Notes: generated by a model from the letters alone, not told the origin. Positions 25,584 to 37,169 are shown, numbered from the stretch's first letter. The stretch: DNA of 64,000 nt from Crocodylus rhombifer (GCA_038503035.1 JAVSML010001008.1:67164-131163), one strand, 5' to 3'. Program-made: numbers and translations.

Positions 25584-25922
25584 GGAAAGTTCAAAGACTG
25601 TCTCTGGGGCTTCGACTGGGGATAGAAAGTTTGCTCAACTGCACAATGTAGATGTAAAAAAAATAACTTTAAAGATAAACATGTGGCTTCTTTTAAGTCA
25701 TAAGGAAAAAAAATTACACACATCTCATTACTATTAGTGGGAATTTGTATATTCACAGTAGTTATAACCATGTTTGGAATAGAATTTTCATCAAATAGCC
25801 AGGCTCCTCATGCATGTAGTAGGTTCATTTATTAAAGCTGAATTCATTTCTAAGGAGGAAGGAAATCTTTTTTTTATTTGTGCTGCTAGAATTCTGAAAT
25901 AGCTCTCAAAAAGTCTCATCTT

Positions 25923-25965
25923 TTTGCATAAGACCTGAACTGGTTTTGTTCAGGTCTTATGCAAA
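25923..25965. repeat. Perfect 18-bp inverted repeat with 7-nt loop
   Basis: The left arm 'tttgcataagacctgaac' and the right arm 'gttcaggtcttatgcaaa' match perfectly around the loop 'tggtttt'. Pairing does not extend outside the arms. It could be a MITE remnant, a hairpin-templated mutation or a protein-binding palindrome. Nothing indicates a host RNA gene. Confidence 0.9.
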
Positions 25966-27889
25966 GCAAATCTCTTAGAAAAAAGAAACCACATTCTAAT
26001 GTGTAACCTTCTGTTTGTCCTAAGCTCTTTTCTTCCCCATGGCAGTTTTAAATGCAAATTAAGAGAACGGTCATGAAAGTTTCCAGATTCTTGGCAGCCC
26101 CAGAGGCTGGCATCCTCTGTCTGTCCAAAAAATAGGGAAGACTTGGCAGTAGAAAAGTAAGATTCCTTGTAACATCCTGCCAATGTTCCTCAATTGTGAC
26201 CTGGGGGAGGCTATCTCTTGGGCTGATTAAAATCTAGTTCATTCTCTATGCTTCATTCAGGACTTAGCCTCACTTTTGATACTGGAAGTGAGATTAGGAG
26301 TTGCCATACTGTTTCTGATCAAGAGCTTTTCTAGCTCAGTGCCCCGTCTTTCAGCATTTTCTTGCAACTGCCTTAGACAAAAAAGTAACCTTTTGCATAG
26401 ACACAGGACAACTTGTTCCCTCATTACCATTGAAATTGAATGTTGCATTACTTCCAAATTATCATTTACTTTACTCCATTATAACTCTGGATATTTGTAT
26501 TATTTATGTAAAGATTTAGGCAACTAATAATTAGAACAAGGTTTAGATTCGTGACCTATAAGTGAAAGGCAATATGTTTCTATACCAGTTATATGAACCA
26601 TCTAGTCTCTTCTTAGTAGCACAAATAGTATCTTGTAGTTTTTCACTTCATTTGATAGTTTTGTCCAGTATTCTGGTATTAACTCTGAAAAGGGAAAGGA
26701 GACTGCTGAGATTGGGTAGGCCAAGAGCAGAAAAGAGAGAATGAGGAAAGAGTACTCTAATTCAACACCTTCAGTGGAAAACATTGAGTTATTGAAATCA
26801 AAATTGCTTGCAGGAAAGGGCTGGTTTTAAAGAATTTTCACCTTTGATTTTATTTAAGATTTTTATGTTAATTGCAGAATGGGGGGAAGTGAGTTTTTGG
26901 CAAAAATAATTCATTTCCAACTGTACTTAATTTACAGTAACATGTTAAATACAACCAGTCAGTAGTGAAATGAAATGTCTTAACATCAGTAAAGAAATCT
27001 ACTTTTTCAACTACTGGTTCATAAAAATTTCAAGATTTAGATTTTTTTTATCATCATTTTGGACAGAAGAAAAATATCAAAATCTCAAGTTGCTATGCAA
27101 CAGGAACATTGTTCCCCTCTAATTTCAGTTTGCAGATGATGTTAAGAAGACCTGAGAGGCTTTCAGAATGCCAAATGGAATGGGAAAAATATAGGCAGAA
27201 ATAACTGTTAGGAGGGAATAACCAATAGATCATTTTTGTGGAAAAGCAATTTGCTTCAGGTTGGGCAGGTTTTTATGGCACTTAAAAAAAAAAAGTAGTA
27301 GTATTTTTATTAATATTTCTTGTAGCCTGGTTCTATGGAGTGTCATTTGATGCTATAAGCAGATATTTGAAAAATGATATTTGAAAATTCTGAAAATGTT
27401 GAATCTCCAGATATTGATATTTAATCTGCTGAAAGAAAAGTAGTAACGCTGTTTTTTTTTTAAATAAGTCAAATTAGGGCTCTTGTACTCTCAGTTGACT
27501 GTATTCTGGCAAGCAAGAAATTTTAGATTTTCCCTAATGAACCAGCATTTGCTTTTCTATTCAACTCTCATAACAATGCACTTGTGAAAAACTAGGAACT
27601 GAGCCATAGTAATACATTTCAATATGTCATGGATCCAATGGAAGAACCATAAGACATAAATTAAATTCCTGTTTGAGTAAAGCATGTTCCCTATTGCAGC
27701 CTCCATTTTCTACTCTTTCCACTTACCTTCAAAAGTCTGCTTTTTCCTCTGCTTTGGGAGGAAAGCAAGATACATTCTTGGTAAGGAGTGGCATGAAAAC
27801 TTCACTGCACTTAGTAATGACCCACCCTGGAACTTTCTACCCTGAGTAGAATTCAGTTCATTTTGCCCATACTGTTTGAAAAAGGAGGA
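25966..27889. other. AT-rich DNA, nothing recognised
   Basis: No repeat or gene was recognised. From about 27700 the composition begins to resemble the inter-ORF region of the following CR1, so that element may begin earlier than called. Confidence 0.35.
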
Positions 27890-29405
27890 TTGCTGAGAAG
27901 AAATGGGACCTGATGAAGAGAAGGAAGAGCATCTTCTTTCTAGGTAGGTAAGTGGGGAAGTCAGTGACCTGGAGGAAGAGCAAGCAGGAGGGGGCAACAG
28001 GGGAGGTGCTCTCATGCTTCCTGAGAAATCAGGGCAATCAACTAATCACCTCAGATGATTGTACATGAATACATGGAGCCTGAGAAACAAACAGGAAGAA
28101 TCGGAAGTCCTTGCACAGTCAAGGAACTATGACATAATTGGAATAACAGACTTGATGGGATAGGTCACATGACTGGAGCACTGTCATGGATGGGTACAAA
28201 CTGTTCAGGAAGGACAGGCAGGGAAGAAGAGGATTAGGAGTTGCTCTTTATGTAAAAGACCTGTATGATTGCTCAGAGCTGCAGTATGAAACTGGAGATG
28301 GGCCTGTTGAAAGTCTTTGGGCTAAGGTCAGAAGGGAGAGCAACAAAGGTGATGGGTGGGTGTCTGCTATAGACCACCAGACCAGGAGGAAGTGGTAGAT
28401 GAGGCTTTCTTTAAATAGTAGTGGAAGTTTTCTGATCACAGGCCCTGGTTCTCATGGGGGACTTCAATCACCCTGACATCTGCTGGGAGGGCAATACAGC
28501 AGTGTGCAGGTAATCCAGGAAGTGTTTGGAGAGTACTGGGGACAACTTCCTAGTGCAAGTGCTGGAGTGGTTAACCCAAGGCCATGCTTTTCTTGACCTA
28601 CTGCCCAAAGACAGGGATGAATTGGTGGGGAATGTAGTAGGGGATGGCAACTTGGGCAGCAGTGACCACAAGATGATTGAATTTAGGATACTGAAGAAAG
28701 GGAGGATGGAGAGCAGCAGAGTCAGGATCCTGGACTTCAGAAAAACAGACTTTGACTTGCTCAGGGAACTCACGGGCATAATCCCCTGGGAAGCCAGTCT
28801 GAGGGAAAGAAGACTTCAGGACAGCTGGCTGTACTTTAAAGAAGCCTTACTGTGAGTGCAGGAGCAAACCATCTCTGTACATAGGATGACTAGCAAGTAT
28901 GGCAAAAGACCAGCTTGGCTTAGCAGGGAACTCTTCAGTAAACTAAGTCAGAAAAAGGAAGCTATAAGAAGTGAAAACGTGGACAAATAAGTAGCATGGT
29001 GAGGGAGTTGGGGAGATATGACTTATGAGGGCAGGCTGAGGGAACTGGACTTATTTAGTCTAGAAAACAGGAAACAGGGAACTTAATAGCAGCCTTTGGC
29101 TCCCTGAAGGATGGAGATAGATTGTTCTCAGTGGTGACAGATGACAGAACAAGGAGCAATGATTTCAAGTTGCAGCAAGGGAAGTTAGGTTAGCTATTAG
29201 GAAGAATTTTCTCACCAGGAGTATAGTAAAACACTGGAATAGGTTACCCAGAGAGGTTGTGAAATCTCCATCCTGGGAGGTTTTCAAGACACAGCTAGAC
29301 AAAGCTTTGGCTGGGATAATCTAGGTGGGGATGGTCCTGCCTTCAGTAGGGGGTTGGACTAGGTGACCTCCTGAGGTCCCACCCAACCCTAATTTTGTAT
29401 GATTC
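27890..29405 (+). pseudogene. CR1 LINE copy with endonuclease remnant and internal deletion
   Basis: The plus strand resembles CR1 ORF2 endonuclease. Phrases seen are 'MDGYKLFRKDRQGRRGLG' (from 28186), 'MGDFNHPD' (near 28455) and 'SDHKMIEFRILKKG' (near 28665), which cover the apurinic-type endonuclease domain. Several stops and frameshifts break it. At about 28990 the sequence jumps directly to the 3' region ('aggctgagggaactggactt'), so the whole reverse transcriptase is missing. The 3' end with 'ggttggactaggtgacctcc' finishes at about 29405. It is a dead copy carrying an internal deletion rather than only a 5' truncation. Confidence 0.85.
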
Positions 29406-29990
29406 TACTTGGGACAGGCATTTTGAAGGAGCTGATTATTTGCCGTGGGTTAGAGAATGAAGGGTGAAATCCCAGAAATGTTAAGGAAGGATAATAAAAA
29501 TAAGGGGGTAAAAATGATACCATTAAATGAATAATAAGACTTGTTTTTAAGGAAATCTGGATAACTGCCTCACTCCTTCCCCCCCCATGCACTATGCTGC
29601 TTCACCTCCCTAGTGACGGGGAGGAGGACTGCCGATGGGGAAATGAGGTGAGAGAGGCCAGGAAAGTAGGTGGCTGGGGCTCTGTTGGGCAAGAGATTGG
29701 GAGGAAGAGGAGGAAGGCTGAGCCTGGAGGCTGCTGCTGAGCAGAGAGAAAGTTGGCCCATTCCACTGCAATGTAAGTGCAGTGTATGTGTATGGGTACA
29801 TACACATGTGTGTATGTGTCTGTGCATGTATCTCTACATATATATCCGTGTGCGTGCAGCTACTCCTGATCCAGGCTGCTGTATTAGCATGTGTGTGCAC
29901 CATGCCTTGTGCAGCTGCTTGATGATCATATCGGCAAGAGGCTGAACCTGAGCAGCCTCCTCTTGTCTCCATTAGATCCCCTTTATATGG
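29406..29990. other. Mixed DNA with TG/CA-rich part
   Basis: An irregular alternating purine-pyrimidine stretch ('tgtgtatgggtacatacaca' and neighbours) lies at 29780-29860. Overlapping frames on both strands here are products of low complexity. No gene was recognised. Confidence 0.45.
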
Positions 29991-30240
29991 CTTTCCCCTC
30001 CCCAGCTACCTCCAGCTTTGGCTTCCTTCCCTGCACCTCTCTCCTCACCCCCTCCCAAGTCCTTCTCTCTTTCCTCCCTTCCTCACCACCTCTCTCTTCC
30101 CATCACTCCCCCTGCCACTTTCCTGCTCCCCAGACCTTCCCACCTCACTGCATCTGCAACCCTCTGCTCACTCCTCTCTCTCTCACCCCTCTCTTCCCTT
30201 TTCCAGCTTGTCCCACCCCAACACGTGCACACACACACAC
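29991..30240. repeat. Polypyrimidine tract ending in a CA microsatellite
   Basis: About 230 bp of the plus strand is dominated by C and T, with few purines (for example 'cctctctcttcccatcactc'). It ends at a short CA run at 30229-30240. Such mirror-like tracts can form triplex DNA. The serine/proline-rich open frames across it are artefacts of composition. Confidence 0.75.
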
Positions 30241-30599
30241 AGTGGTAGCAGGGAAGGTGCTGAGACGAGCTCCCCACAGCTGGACTTAGGCAGGATGGAG
30301 CCAGCCAGAGCCACAGAGCCAGAGCTGCTCCTCCAAACATGGGAGCCTGGCCGGTGGGTGGGTAGGAGATGAGGAGGGATCCCAACTCCCCTCAAGCACG
30401 GGTCTCTGGTTCTGCTTTCAGTGGTCTGTGAATGAGTGAAAAATGGTGTAAGCAACCTACGCTTACAGCAGCACCCTCCCCCTGGCACCCTGGATGATCG
30501 CTACCCCCAGGCAGGAGGTACAGTGCCCAGGTCAGTCAGCCCGCTGCCTCCAGCCACTGCTCAACAGGCTGGGGCGAGCAGGGAGAGCAAAAGGTGCCA

Positions 30600-30707
30600 A
30601 TCCAGGACTTCTGTTTGAATTTTCACTAACCACCCAGGAAGCCAGTACAGCCTACGAACTCTGGGACTGTCCTGACCAAACCGGGATGTATGGTCACCCT
30701 ATCCTAC
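30600..30707 (-). mobile_element. hAT-like element end
   Basis: Read on the minus strand from 30707, the sequence begins 'agggtgaccatacatcccgg' and soon 'gacagtccc', a known style of hAT non-autonomous terminus in reptile genomes. The opposite terminus was not found, so this may be a one-ended fragment. Confidence 0.45.
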
Positions 30708-31168
30708 CCTAAGAGCTTGATCAGGGAAGAAGAATGACACCCACAGGAGACTAGAAGACTAGAGAAGAAATAAATGCTCTTGAAGAATGTGTGAGCTTAC
30801 CACAATGTGCATGTTCAGAAAGAGTCAGCGTTTTGCACATTAGCCAGAAGCTCTGGGATATGAAAGTAAGAATAGCTCTAGGCAAGTTTACTATGCAAGA
30901 CTGGTACTTGCATGTCAAATAATCCAAAATGATATTGACCTTGTCAGCATTACAGCTGGGGTAATGTCTGTAAAGAATGAAATGAACCTGAGCAATTTTT
31001 GTTTAGGTATTAGGTCATATTTCTACTGCTTTAACTCCAGCAAAATTAATTTTTGGTGTAGAAAATCCTAGGGGTACTTTTTGCCTCAACATCCCACAGA
31101 AGAGAATGCAAATGCAGTACATTTTAGGGTGCCAGTTGCAGAGAATGTAAAGGTAACAAGTCTTAGAT

Positions 31169-31354
31169 CAGGGTGGGCAATTATTTTGGGCAGAGGGCCG
31201 CTTACTGAATTTTGGCAAGCCATCGAGGGCTGCATGACAGGCAGCCCAGGGCAGATAAATATTAATTTTCTAAATTTTTCAGGGGCCCTGCATGCTGGAT
31301 AGAATGGCCTGGCAGGCTGCATCCGGCCCCTGGGGACACATTTTGCCCACCCCG
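31169..31354. mobile_element. 186-bp hAT-type MITE with perfect 8-bp target duplication
   Basis: The left end is 'cagggtgggcaattattttg'. The right end 'cattttgcccaccccg' is its inverse ('cggggtgggcaaaatg'). The flanking 8-mers are identical: TCTTAGAT at 31161-31168 and 31355-31362. An 8-bp duplication and 'cagggtgggcaa' ends are diagnostic of hAT elements. The element is too short to code and needs a transposase supplied elsewhere. Confidence 0.92.
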
Positions 31355-31362
31355 TCTTAGAT

Positions 31363-32351
31363 GAACATGCTGACTCTGAAACAGTCCAAGGCAACAAGAG
31401 GAATTTGTACTCTCAACTACAGAAAGTTTTACATTACTTTCTTATATGCATGCAAAGTTGAAAAATGATGAGCCACGGAGTATTTTATTTCTAAGTCTTA
31501 TTCTAAGACACCTTAAATTGCGAGTTTGGAGTATAAAATTAATCTTCATCTAAGCTATTCTTGTACATTTCCAGGTTGTATTTTTGTTGGGGAGCGGGGG
31601 AGAGAGGAGGAGCCCTGGAAGGGAGAAAGTAAATTAAATATCTGTTGTAGGAATCTCTGACACAAGTTTTAGCTCCATTAAGTTGGACTAGAAAAGAGGT
31701 GTGGGGTGATGTAATATTTTTCATCTCAAGTTGCTCTCAGATAAAAATGGCTCTATAGCCTCATTGAGATTCCTACTGAATAAACTGCCAGATTGAGGAG
31801 CCAAATCTGTGGCAGCTTATATATAGTTTGTAAAAAGCCTATTCAGTTTGACTCTGGGAAAATTTTAGTGCTTATATTTGGCACAAGTTTCTAAAAGACG
31901 ATGATGAGTAATTATGCCAAAGATTAAAATTAAATATCCTTATGATTTGAGCCCTTCTCATAACTTTGCATTTCACACAAGTTATGCTACTAAACCATTC
32001 ACCAATGTTTGAACAGTTGGGGCAAATATAGCAGAGAGTTATATGTGCCAACTGATTGAAAGGTTATTTTTGACTTGCCAATTAAAACAGTCCTGGAATC
32101 TTATTAAATGGTGGAATTTCTTTTTTCCATTAGCCTTCCCCACTCTGACTCATTTTAATAAGAAAGAACTAAGGGTTATTGAATTAGGACACACTCAAGG
32201 GCACAACAACAACTTTACCAACCTGCTGCAACTTATTCCTAGGGTGCATTCAGTTATACTACCACTAACACAGTCAGCATGGTGCATATACACTTGAAGG
32301 TTGGTGTTCAGATTCATAAACAATTGCATGTTTTTAGTCTTCCCAATGAGT
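31363..32351. other. AT-rich DNA, nothing recognised
   Basis: No repeat or gene was recognised. Confidence 0.4.
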
Positions 32352-32620
32352 CTATTTCTTATAGATTTTTTTAAAGCCAGATGGGGCATTAGCTCATGTA
32401 ATCCAGCTGCCTTTATAACACAGGTCATGCAATTTCATCCCTTAAACTGAATTAAGTGTAAGAATTTATATTAACATCTTCAAGTCTTCATCTGAAGGTG
32501 TTGAGAGGGAGAGAATCCATTGCTCGGACTGGTAATTCAATGTTTTGGACGTCCCTTACAAAATAATTCCCATTGACTACTGCCGGCTTTAGAAGTGCAT
32601 TAGAGGGGTAATGTTTCCCT
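32352..32620 (-). mobile_element. Old CR1/L3-like LINE 3' fragment
   Basis: The plus strand reads as the reverse complement of a CR1-type 3' end: 'ataacacaggtcatgcaatt', then 'cttcaagtcttcatctgaag', 'agggagagaatccattgctc' and 'actggtaattcaatg'. It is much more diverged than the young CR1 copies in this window and belongs to an older subfamily. Confidence 0.6.
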
Positions 32621-33379
32621 TAATACTTTGGATTTCAAAGGTTTAAGTATATCTAATATTTTGCATATGAGAAGGATGCTAGTCACAACTGTGGAATCTT
32701 AGTGTTGTTAATAAAACAGGCATCAGTCTATTGAGAACTGTTGTAGCAGTGCCATGTAGCAACTAAATAGATCACTAGATTAAATATAGGAGCTTTCACC
32801 ATATGTCTTCATCAATGGATTTGGACAGTAGCTGAAAAACAAATGAGGTAGAAAAAGGGGGATAGTGGCAGAGCTTAGATTTTAAGAGGAGTAAGACACC
32901 TTGCCCCATGCTCCCAAGTGGGTAGAGAGACCCAGATTTCTTCAGAAGGGTATCACTTCCATGCCAGTTCTTGCATCCATTTACAGCAACAGAGAAAAGA
33001 GATCAGAGCACTCTATATCTGACATAAGTGATGGAGGTAGGGAGAGGGGCCAAGATACCTTCAAGCAGATTTTGGAACCAGAGAACGGGCTCTGGGTACA
33101 CCCATCCTCAGAGAACCAAGTCCCCCATACACATCTAGGCACATGCCAAACAGTCCTACCTCTCCTCTCCCTTTACTCCCTCTTCCACACATTCTCATTT
33201 TGTTGTCTCCAAGGGTCTCTCACCTCCTCTAAGTCTGAATCTCCCAACACTTCTCCATGCCATTGCCACCCATCTGCATTTTATTGCCCCTTATTTCCTT
33301 CTCCCTGCACTGTACCAAACCGCTTTCCACCTCTTTTCCAATTTGTCTACCTCTTAATGTTGACACTGAGTTTTAGGAA
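32621..33379. other. DNA with pyrimidine-rich part, no gene recognised
   Basis: An open frame of 181 codons (32901-33446) crosses a C/T-rich stretch. It has no recognisable domain and runs into the LTR-like block, so it is judged accidental. Confidence 0.4.
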
Positions 33380-34320
33380 CCCAGCCCTTATACCTTTGTT
33401 CTGGGCAGGCAGAACCCTCAGACCAACCACAACACCTGCCAGTTGATAATAGGTGAATTTATTGATACAGAGAGATAACAAAAAGCAACAACACAAACAA
33501 TTAAGAAATTCTATATCTACCAATCCTAGGGCTGTCATCAGAGTCAAAGTACATCTGGTCAGGATGCAGGCTGCACTCTCAGGCTTTTTCTCTTAGATGT
33601 CAGCAGTCTAGAGGTGGGATGCTGAGGCCCACAGCCCGGTCCAGTGGGGTGCATAAGACAGGCTGCTGGTATGCCCTTGGTCCATGGTGACCTCGTACCC
33701 TTCCCAGGGGATGGGGATGGGATGGGATGGGACAAAGGGAGGAAGGGCCCTTTGTTACTCTTAAGTCTCTGCTTTTGTATTCTCCTTACCCTTTGATAAC
33801 TCCTGATGACTCTTATTTCATGGCTATCTCTGCTTAGTTATCTCTCTGTGGCCACATGTCCATGTAGCCTTCTGTGCCTTTTCCTAATTTGGTCTGTTCC
33901 CCCAAAGCCAGGGCTCAGCCCCTCTGCTGCTCTGGGGCCTTGTAGCTGGTGTCACTAATCTTGTGTTATGGGCCTTGAGCAGGGACGTATTCACCTGGTG
34001 GAGGACAGGCTTTGTGTTGTTTGATTATGGCTTCCCGCAGGTCCTTCAGCTCTGCCTCCCTTGCTCTCTGCGGGAGGCAGAGAATATACTTCCTCAGTTC
34101 CCAGGCTCTGTCCTTGTTATGTTAGACAACCCATCTGCCATAAAGGCTGTGGTCTTGTGTTATGGCATGCTCCCCTCAAATCTCAGGCTCTGTCCATCCA
34201 TTGGCCTTGTTGTGCTAGACAACCTGTCTGTTTTTAGGGCCATGAGAAGCTGTGTGTGTGTTTCCCAAGTTCTAGAAATCCATTTAACCCCTGCTGTCCA
34301 TCTTGACCCCTTACAATGCA
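33380..34320 (-). mobile_element. Probable solo LTR of an endogenous retroelement
   Basis: Read on the minus strand, this roughly 0.9-kb block has an AATAAA signal ('tgtatcaataaattcacc', near 33456) close to its 3' side. A GT-rich region ('ggtgttgtggttggtctg') follows, as in an R-U5 boundary. The upstream part contains diverged internal direct repeats ('ggttgtctagcacaacaagg' and 'ggttgtctaacataacaagg'). No coding sequence of a retroelement is adjacent, so a solo LTR left by recombination is the best reading. Exact TG/CA ends and target duplication are not established. Confidence 0.45.
33707..33731 (+). other. G-quadruplex motif
   Basis: Five G-runs of three or four bases are separated only by AT within 25 bp. 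This satisfies the usual four-run rule for a G-quadruplex with very short loops. It lies inside the probable LTR. Confidence 0.8.
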
Positions 34321-34879
34321 TATATCTATAACTGTAAGCCAATTCCCAAAAAGCAGACCTTTAAATACCATTTCTAAGCCAACATTAATACCCTACCCCT
34401 CTGAGAACTTTCCCAAACTCTCCAATATTGTTCACCCACACACCAATTTCTCCTTCTCTTTCCTGTACGCCCATATTCTCTAGTTTGGTACAAAACAGTT
34501 TTGAGCAATAAAAATGTTCTGAGTACTTCATGCTGGGAATCTGTGCATCAGAAACTCTTTGAAATTAATCCCACTCAGTTCAATTTTTGTGGAAATAGGA
34601 ATACTTTATCTTAACCATCTTCCATGTTACCTCTTAATAAATGCTAGTCCTTTAATCGGACAGATTGTCATAATAACTACTCTAGGTAGAAATGTATCAA
34701 CATGTGCAGCAATCATTCCTGCATATCTATATGTGTAATATAGAGACTACTTACTGTATTGTCTTACATAAAAAGGTTAGAACCTGTATATATTACTCAT
34801 ACAAATTAGCAGAGCATGCTTCCTAAAAGAGAGTGGAAAGGAAGACCTTAAAGGAGATAACAACAGTGCAGCACTGCAG
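34321..34879. other. AT-rich DNA, nothing recognised
   Basis: No repeat or gene was recognised. Confidence 0.4.
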
Positions 34880-34986
34880 TATCATGTGTAGTCAGTATCC
34901 CATGTTTCAAAATGGTAGCTTTCAATGAGCTTTAGTTAAAGCACCTCCACTCCATTTTGAAACACTGGATGCTGAATACATGTGAT
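34880..34986. mobile_element. 107-bp palindromic MITE
   Basis: The left arm contains 'cagtatcccatgtttcaaaa'. The right arm contains 'ttttgaaacactggatgctg' and 'aatacatgtgat'. They are inverse over about 36 bp with a few mismatches. A half copy of the same sequence occurs at 49872-49906. Confidence 0.65.
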
Positions 34987-35281
34987 GGTGAGGCTTGCTG
35001 AAGCTTTCTAATGATCAGACACAATTAATTATTTTAATTTCCTGTACTTCCTGATGCTTCTGATAATGCTTCTTGCCCAAATTTGAAGTGATTCAAGAAA
35101 AATATTTATGAGATGCCACCATACACACATCCTCTTGCTCCCAAGAAAAAAGAACAAATAACATTTTTAAAAATGAGCAAACAACAGATTCTTACTTTTT
35201 TCTGTATACTTCTTAGGCATAGGGTATATTTTGTATACTCAGGCCACAAATCTTCCCCATTTTTAATCAATTAATTGAGTC

Positions 35282-35317
35282 TGCTCCAACACGTTCTAAT
35301 TAGAACACATCAGAGCA
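35282..35317. repeat. 36-bp imperfect palindrome
   Basis: The arms 'tgctccaacacgttctaa' and 'ttagaacacatcagagca' are inverse with five differences, all transitions. Decay of an originally perfect palindrome is likely. It resembles the centre of the 'ctaattag' palindrome at 48599-48621. Confidence 0.6.
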
Positions 35318-36144
35318 CGTGTATGGATACACAGTATTCCCAGTCCTCCTGTTCAGGTTTCTGCCAAATGTATTCTTTCAGTTTAGAGTGCATAGGTGTA
35401 GCACAAATTCACTAACCACAGTCTGTCCCCCTGGAGCTATCCTGCAACTCTAATAGTGGACTGCCTGGAAACCCTAGTCTTCACATGCATTATAGTCTTT
35501 TTTTGGTTGGTGAATTTTTTCCATGTGCCATTCTAAAAAGCAAAGTTTCTCCATTAATATATATATTTGAAAATTGCTTCTCTGATGGGGTGTGTAAGAG
35601 AAATGCATGTTGAGTGAGATCAAGTTGGGGTTATTTGTGCCATGGATATACAGAAGTAAACCCTATGCTTCAGGAGTATACAGAAAAAGAAAGAATATGC
35701 TTCATTGCTAACTTAAAAAAATGCTATTTGTTCTTTTTTTCCTGGGAGAAGAAGTGTATGTGTGTGGTAGTATCTCATAAATGTCCTTCTTGAATCAGTC
35801 TAAATTTGGACAAGAAACATTATCAACCTCTGGAAGCACAGGAAATTAAAAAAATAATTCACATAAATGCGTGATGTGTTAGACGAGTCATTTTGTTAAA
35901 ACAAGCACACTTGTTAAAATAAAAGTGTTAGCCCCCACCCCTATGTGTTTTAATAACAAATCATTATGAAAATGAATATTTTTTCATAGTTTGTGTTCTC
36001 AAAATTTCCAAAACATTAGCCTCTTAGACTGATTTTTTTTAAATCTCAGTCTCAATTTTTTTTTCTTGGCCTTAAAAAATCTTACAAATTAATGAAAGGT
36101 GAAAGGAACACTTTTTGGAACTCACTCATACTATGGATGTTTAA
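35318..36144. other. AT-rich DNA, nothing recognised
   Basis: No repeat or gene was recognised. Confidence 0.4.
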
Positions 36145-37094
36145 AGCTAAGTCCAGGCATTCAAAGCCTGAGGCAGAATCTAAATTATGCCATTTTCTGT
36201 AAGTGGCATAGGTTAGACAGTGCTTACATTGGCGAAGACCAGCAGGTTGGGGGCACTCCTGCATGCTTCCCAGTATGCCTTGCAGACTTCTGGGGCTGTT
36301 GGAGACCAAGCACAGCCAAGGGCCTAGGCCACCCCTGGTTGGCTATCCAACATGGGTGAGCATGCACCCTTCCCCTTGCCATGTCAGCTGCAGGCATGGT
36401 GGGGGAGTGGGGCTAAGGGGGGGAAGCAAGACGTTTCTGTCCCTGCATGAGCCCCATCAGGAAGCACCCCACAGCGTACACATAGATTTGATACAGAGCC
36501 CAGAAGAACCCCCATGAACCTCATGGAACCCAGCCGGTCTCCTGGGCATGCCCCAGGCTGCCTTCCTGCAAGCTGACAGATGACACAGCAGGGGTGGGGG
36601 AATGCTTGCTCATGGCTGGCAGTCTTGTCAGGTTTTGTGGTATTGCACCCACTCACAGGGGTTCTCCTGGGCTCAGTGTCAGGTCTGTATGTACATGGTG
36701 GGTTGTTTCATTATAGGGTTCATGCAGGGACATGACAGCTGGCATGCGGCAGGGCTGTGGAAAGGGTCTTTGCTGAAAAGCTTCTGTGCTGGCTCAGCTA
36801 TGTGAGAGCTCAGGGGTGGAGCCCCCCTTGGCACTTGGCTGGAGCAGCCAAGCAAAGGGCAAGTGCTAGCACACCTCATTGTGATGGGGAGCTAGCAGGG
36901 GGCCGCAAAGGAGCCTGGATTGCCAGGAGGCAGTAACCAAACATGAATTGACAGCAGATCTGGAACAGAAGTTCAATTTGCTGATCTAAACAAAATTGAT
37001 TAAGTTTGAGTGTGTATCAATCCTGGTCTACCTGAGACCAGGTTCTGCAATTTTTTAAACCAATCTATGTGCACTGAACTTCTGTTATGGGTAT
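36145..37094. mobile_element. Inverted-repeat transposon family A, copy 4 (diverged)
   Basis: The left end 'agctaagtccaggcattcaa' with 'gcctgaggcagaatc' matches the start of copies 2 and 3. 'tgtgcactgaacttctgtta' near 37070 matches the right portion of the others. The right terminus is lost or overwritten, and no target duplication can be read. The GC-rich core differs again from the other copies. Confidence 0.6.
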
Positions 37095-37165
37095 AGACTG
37101 GCTACGAACAAAATTGTAACTCAAAGGAAGCCCAGCTCAAAAAGTTTGAAAAGTCCTGGTCTACA
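37095..37165 (-). mobile_element. hAT-like terminus fragment
   Basis: On the minus strand from 37165 the sequence reads 'caggacttttcaaacttttt' followed by 'gagctgggcttcc', a common hAT end in tetrapods. Only about 70 bp is present, squeezed between the family A copy and the gypsy relic. Confidence 0.45.
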
Positions 37166-37169
37166 GCCT

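Noticed and set aside
32901..33446. Longest non-transposon open frame on the plus strand (181 codons)
   Set aside because: It crosses pyrimidine-rich sequence and enters a probable LTR. Its composition is low-complexity and no domain is visible.
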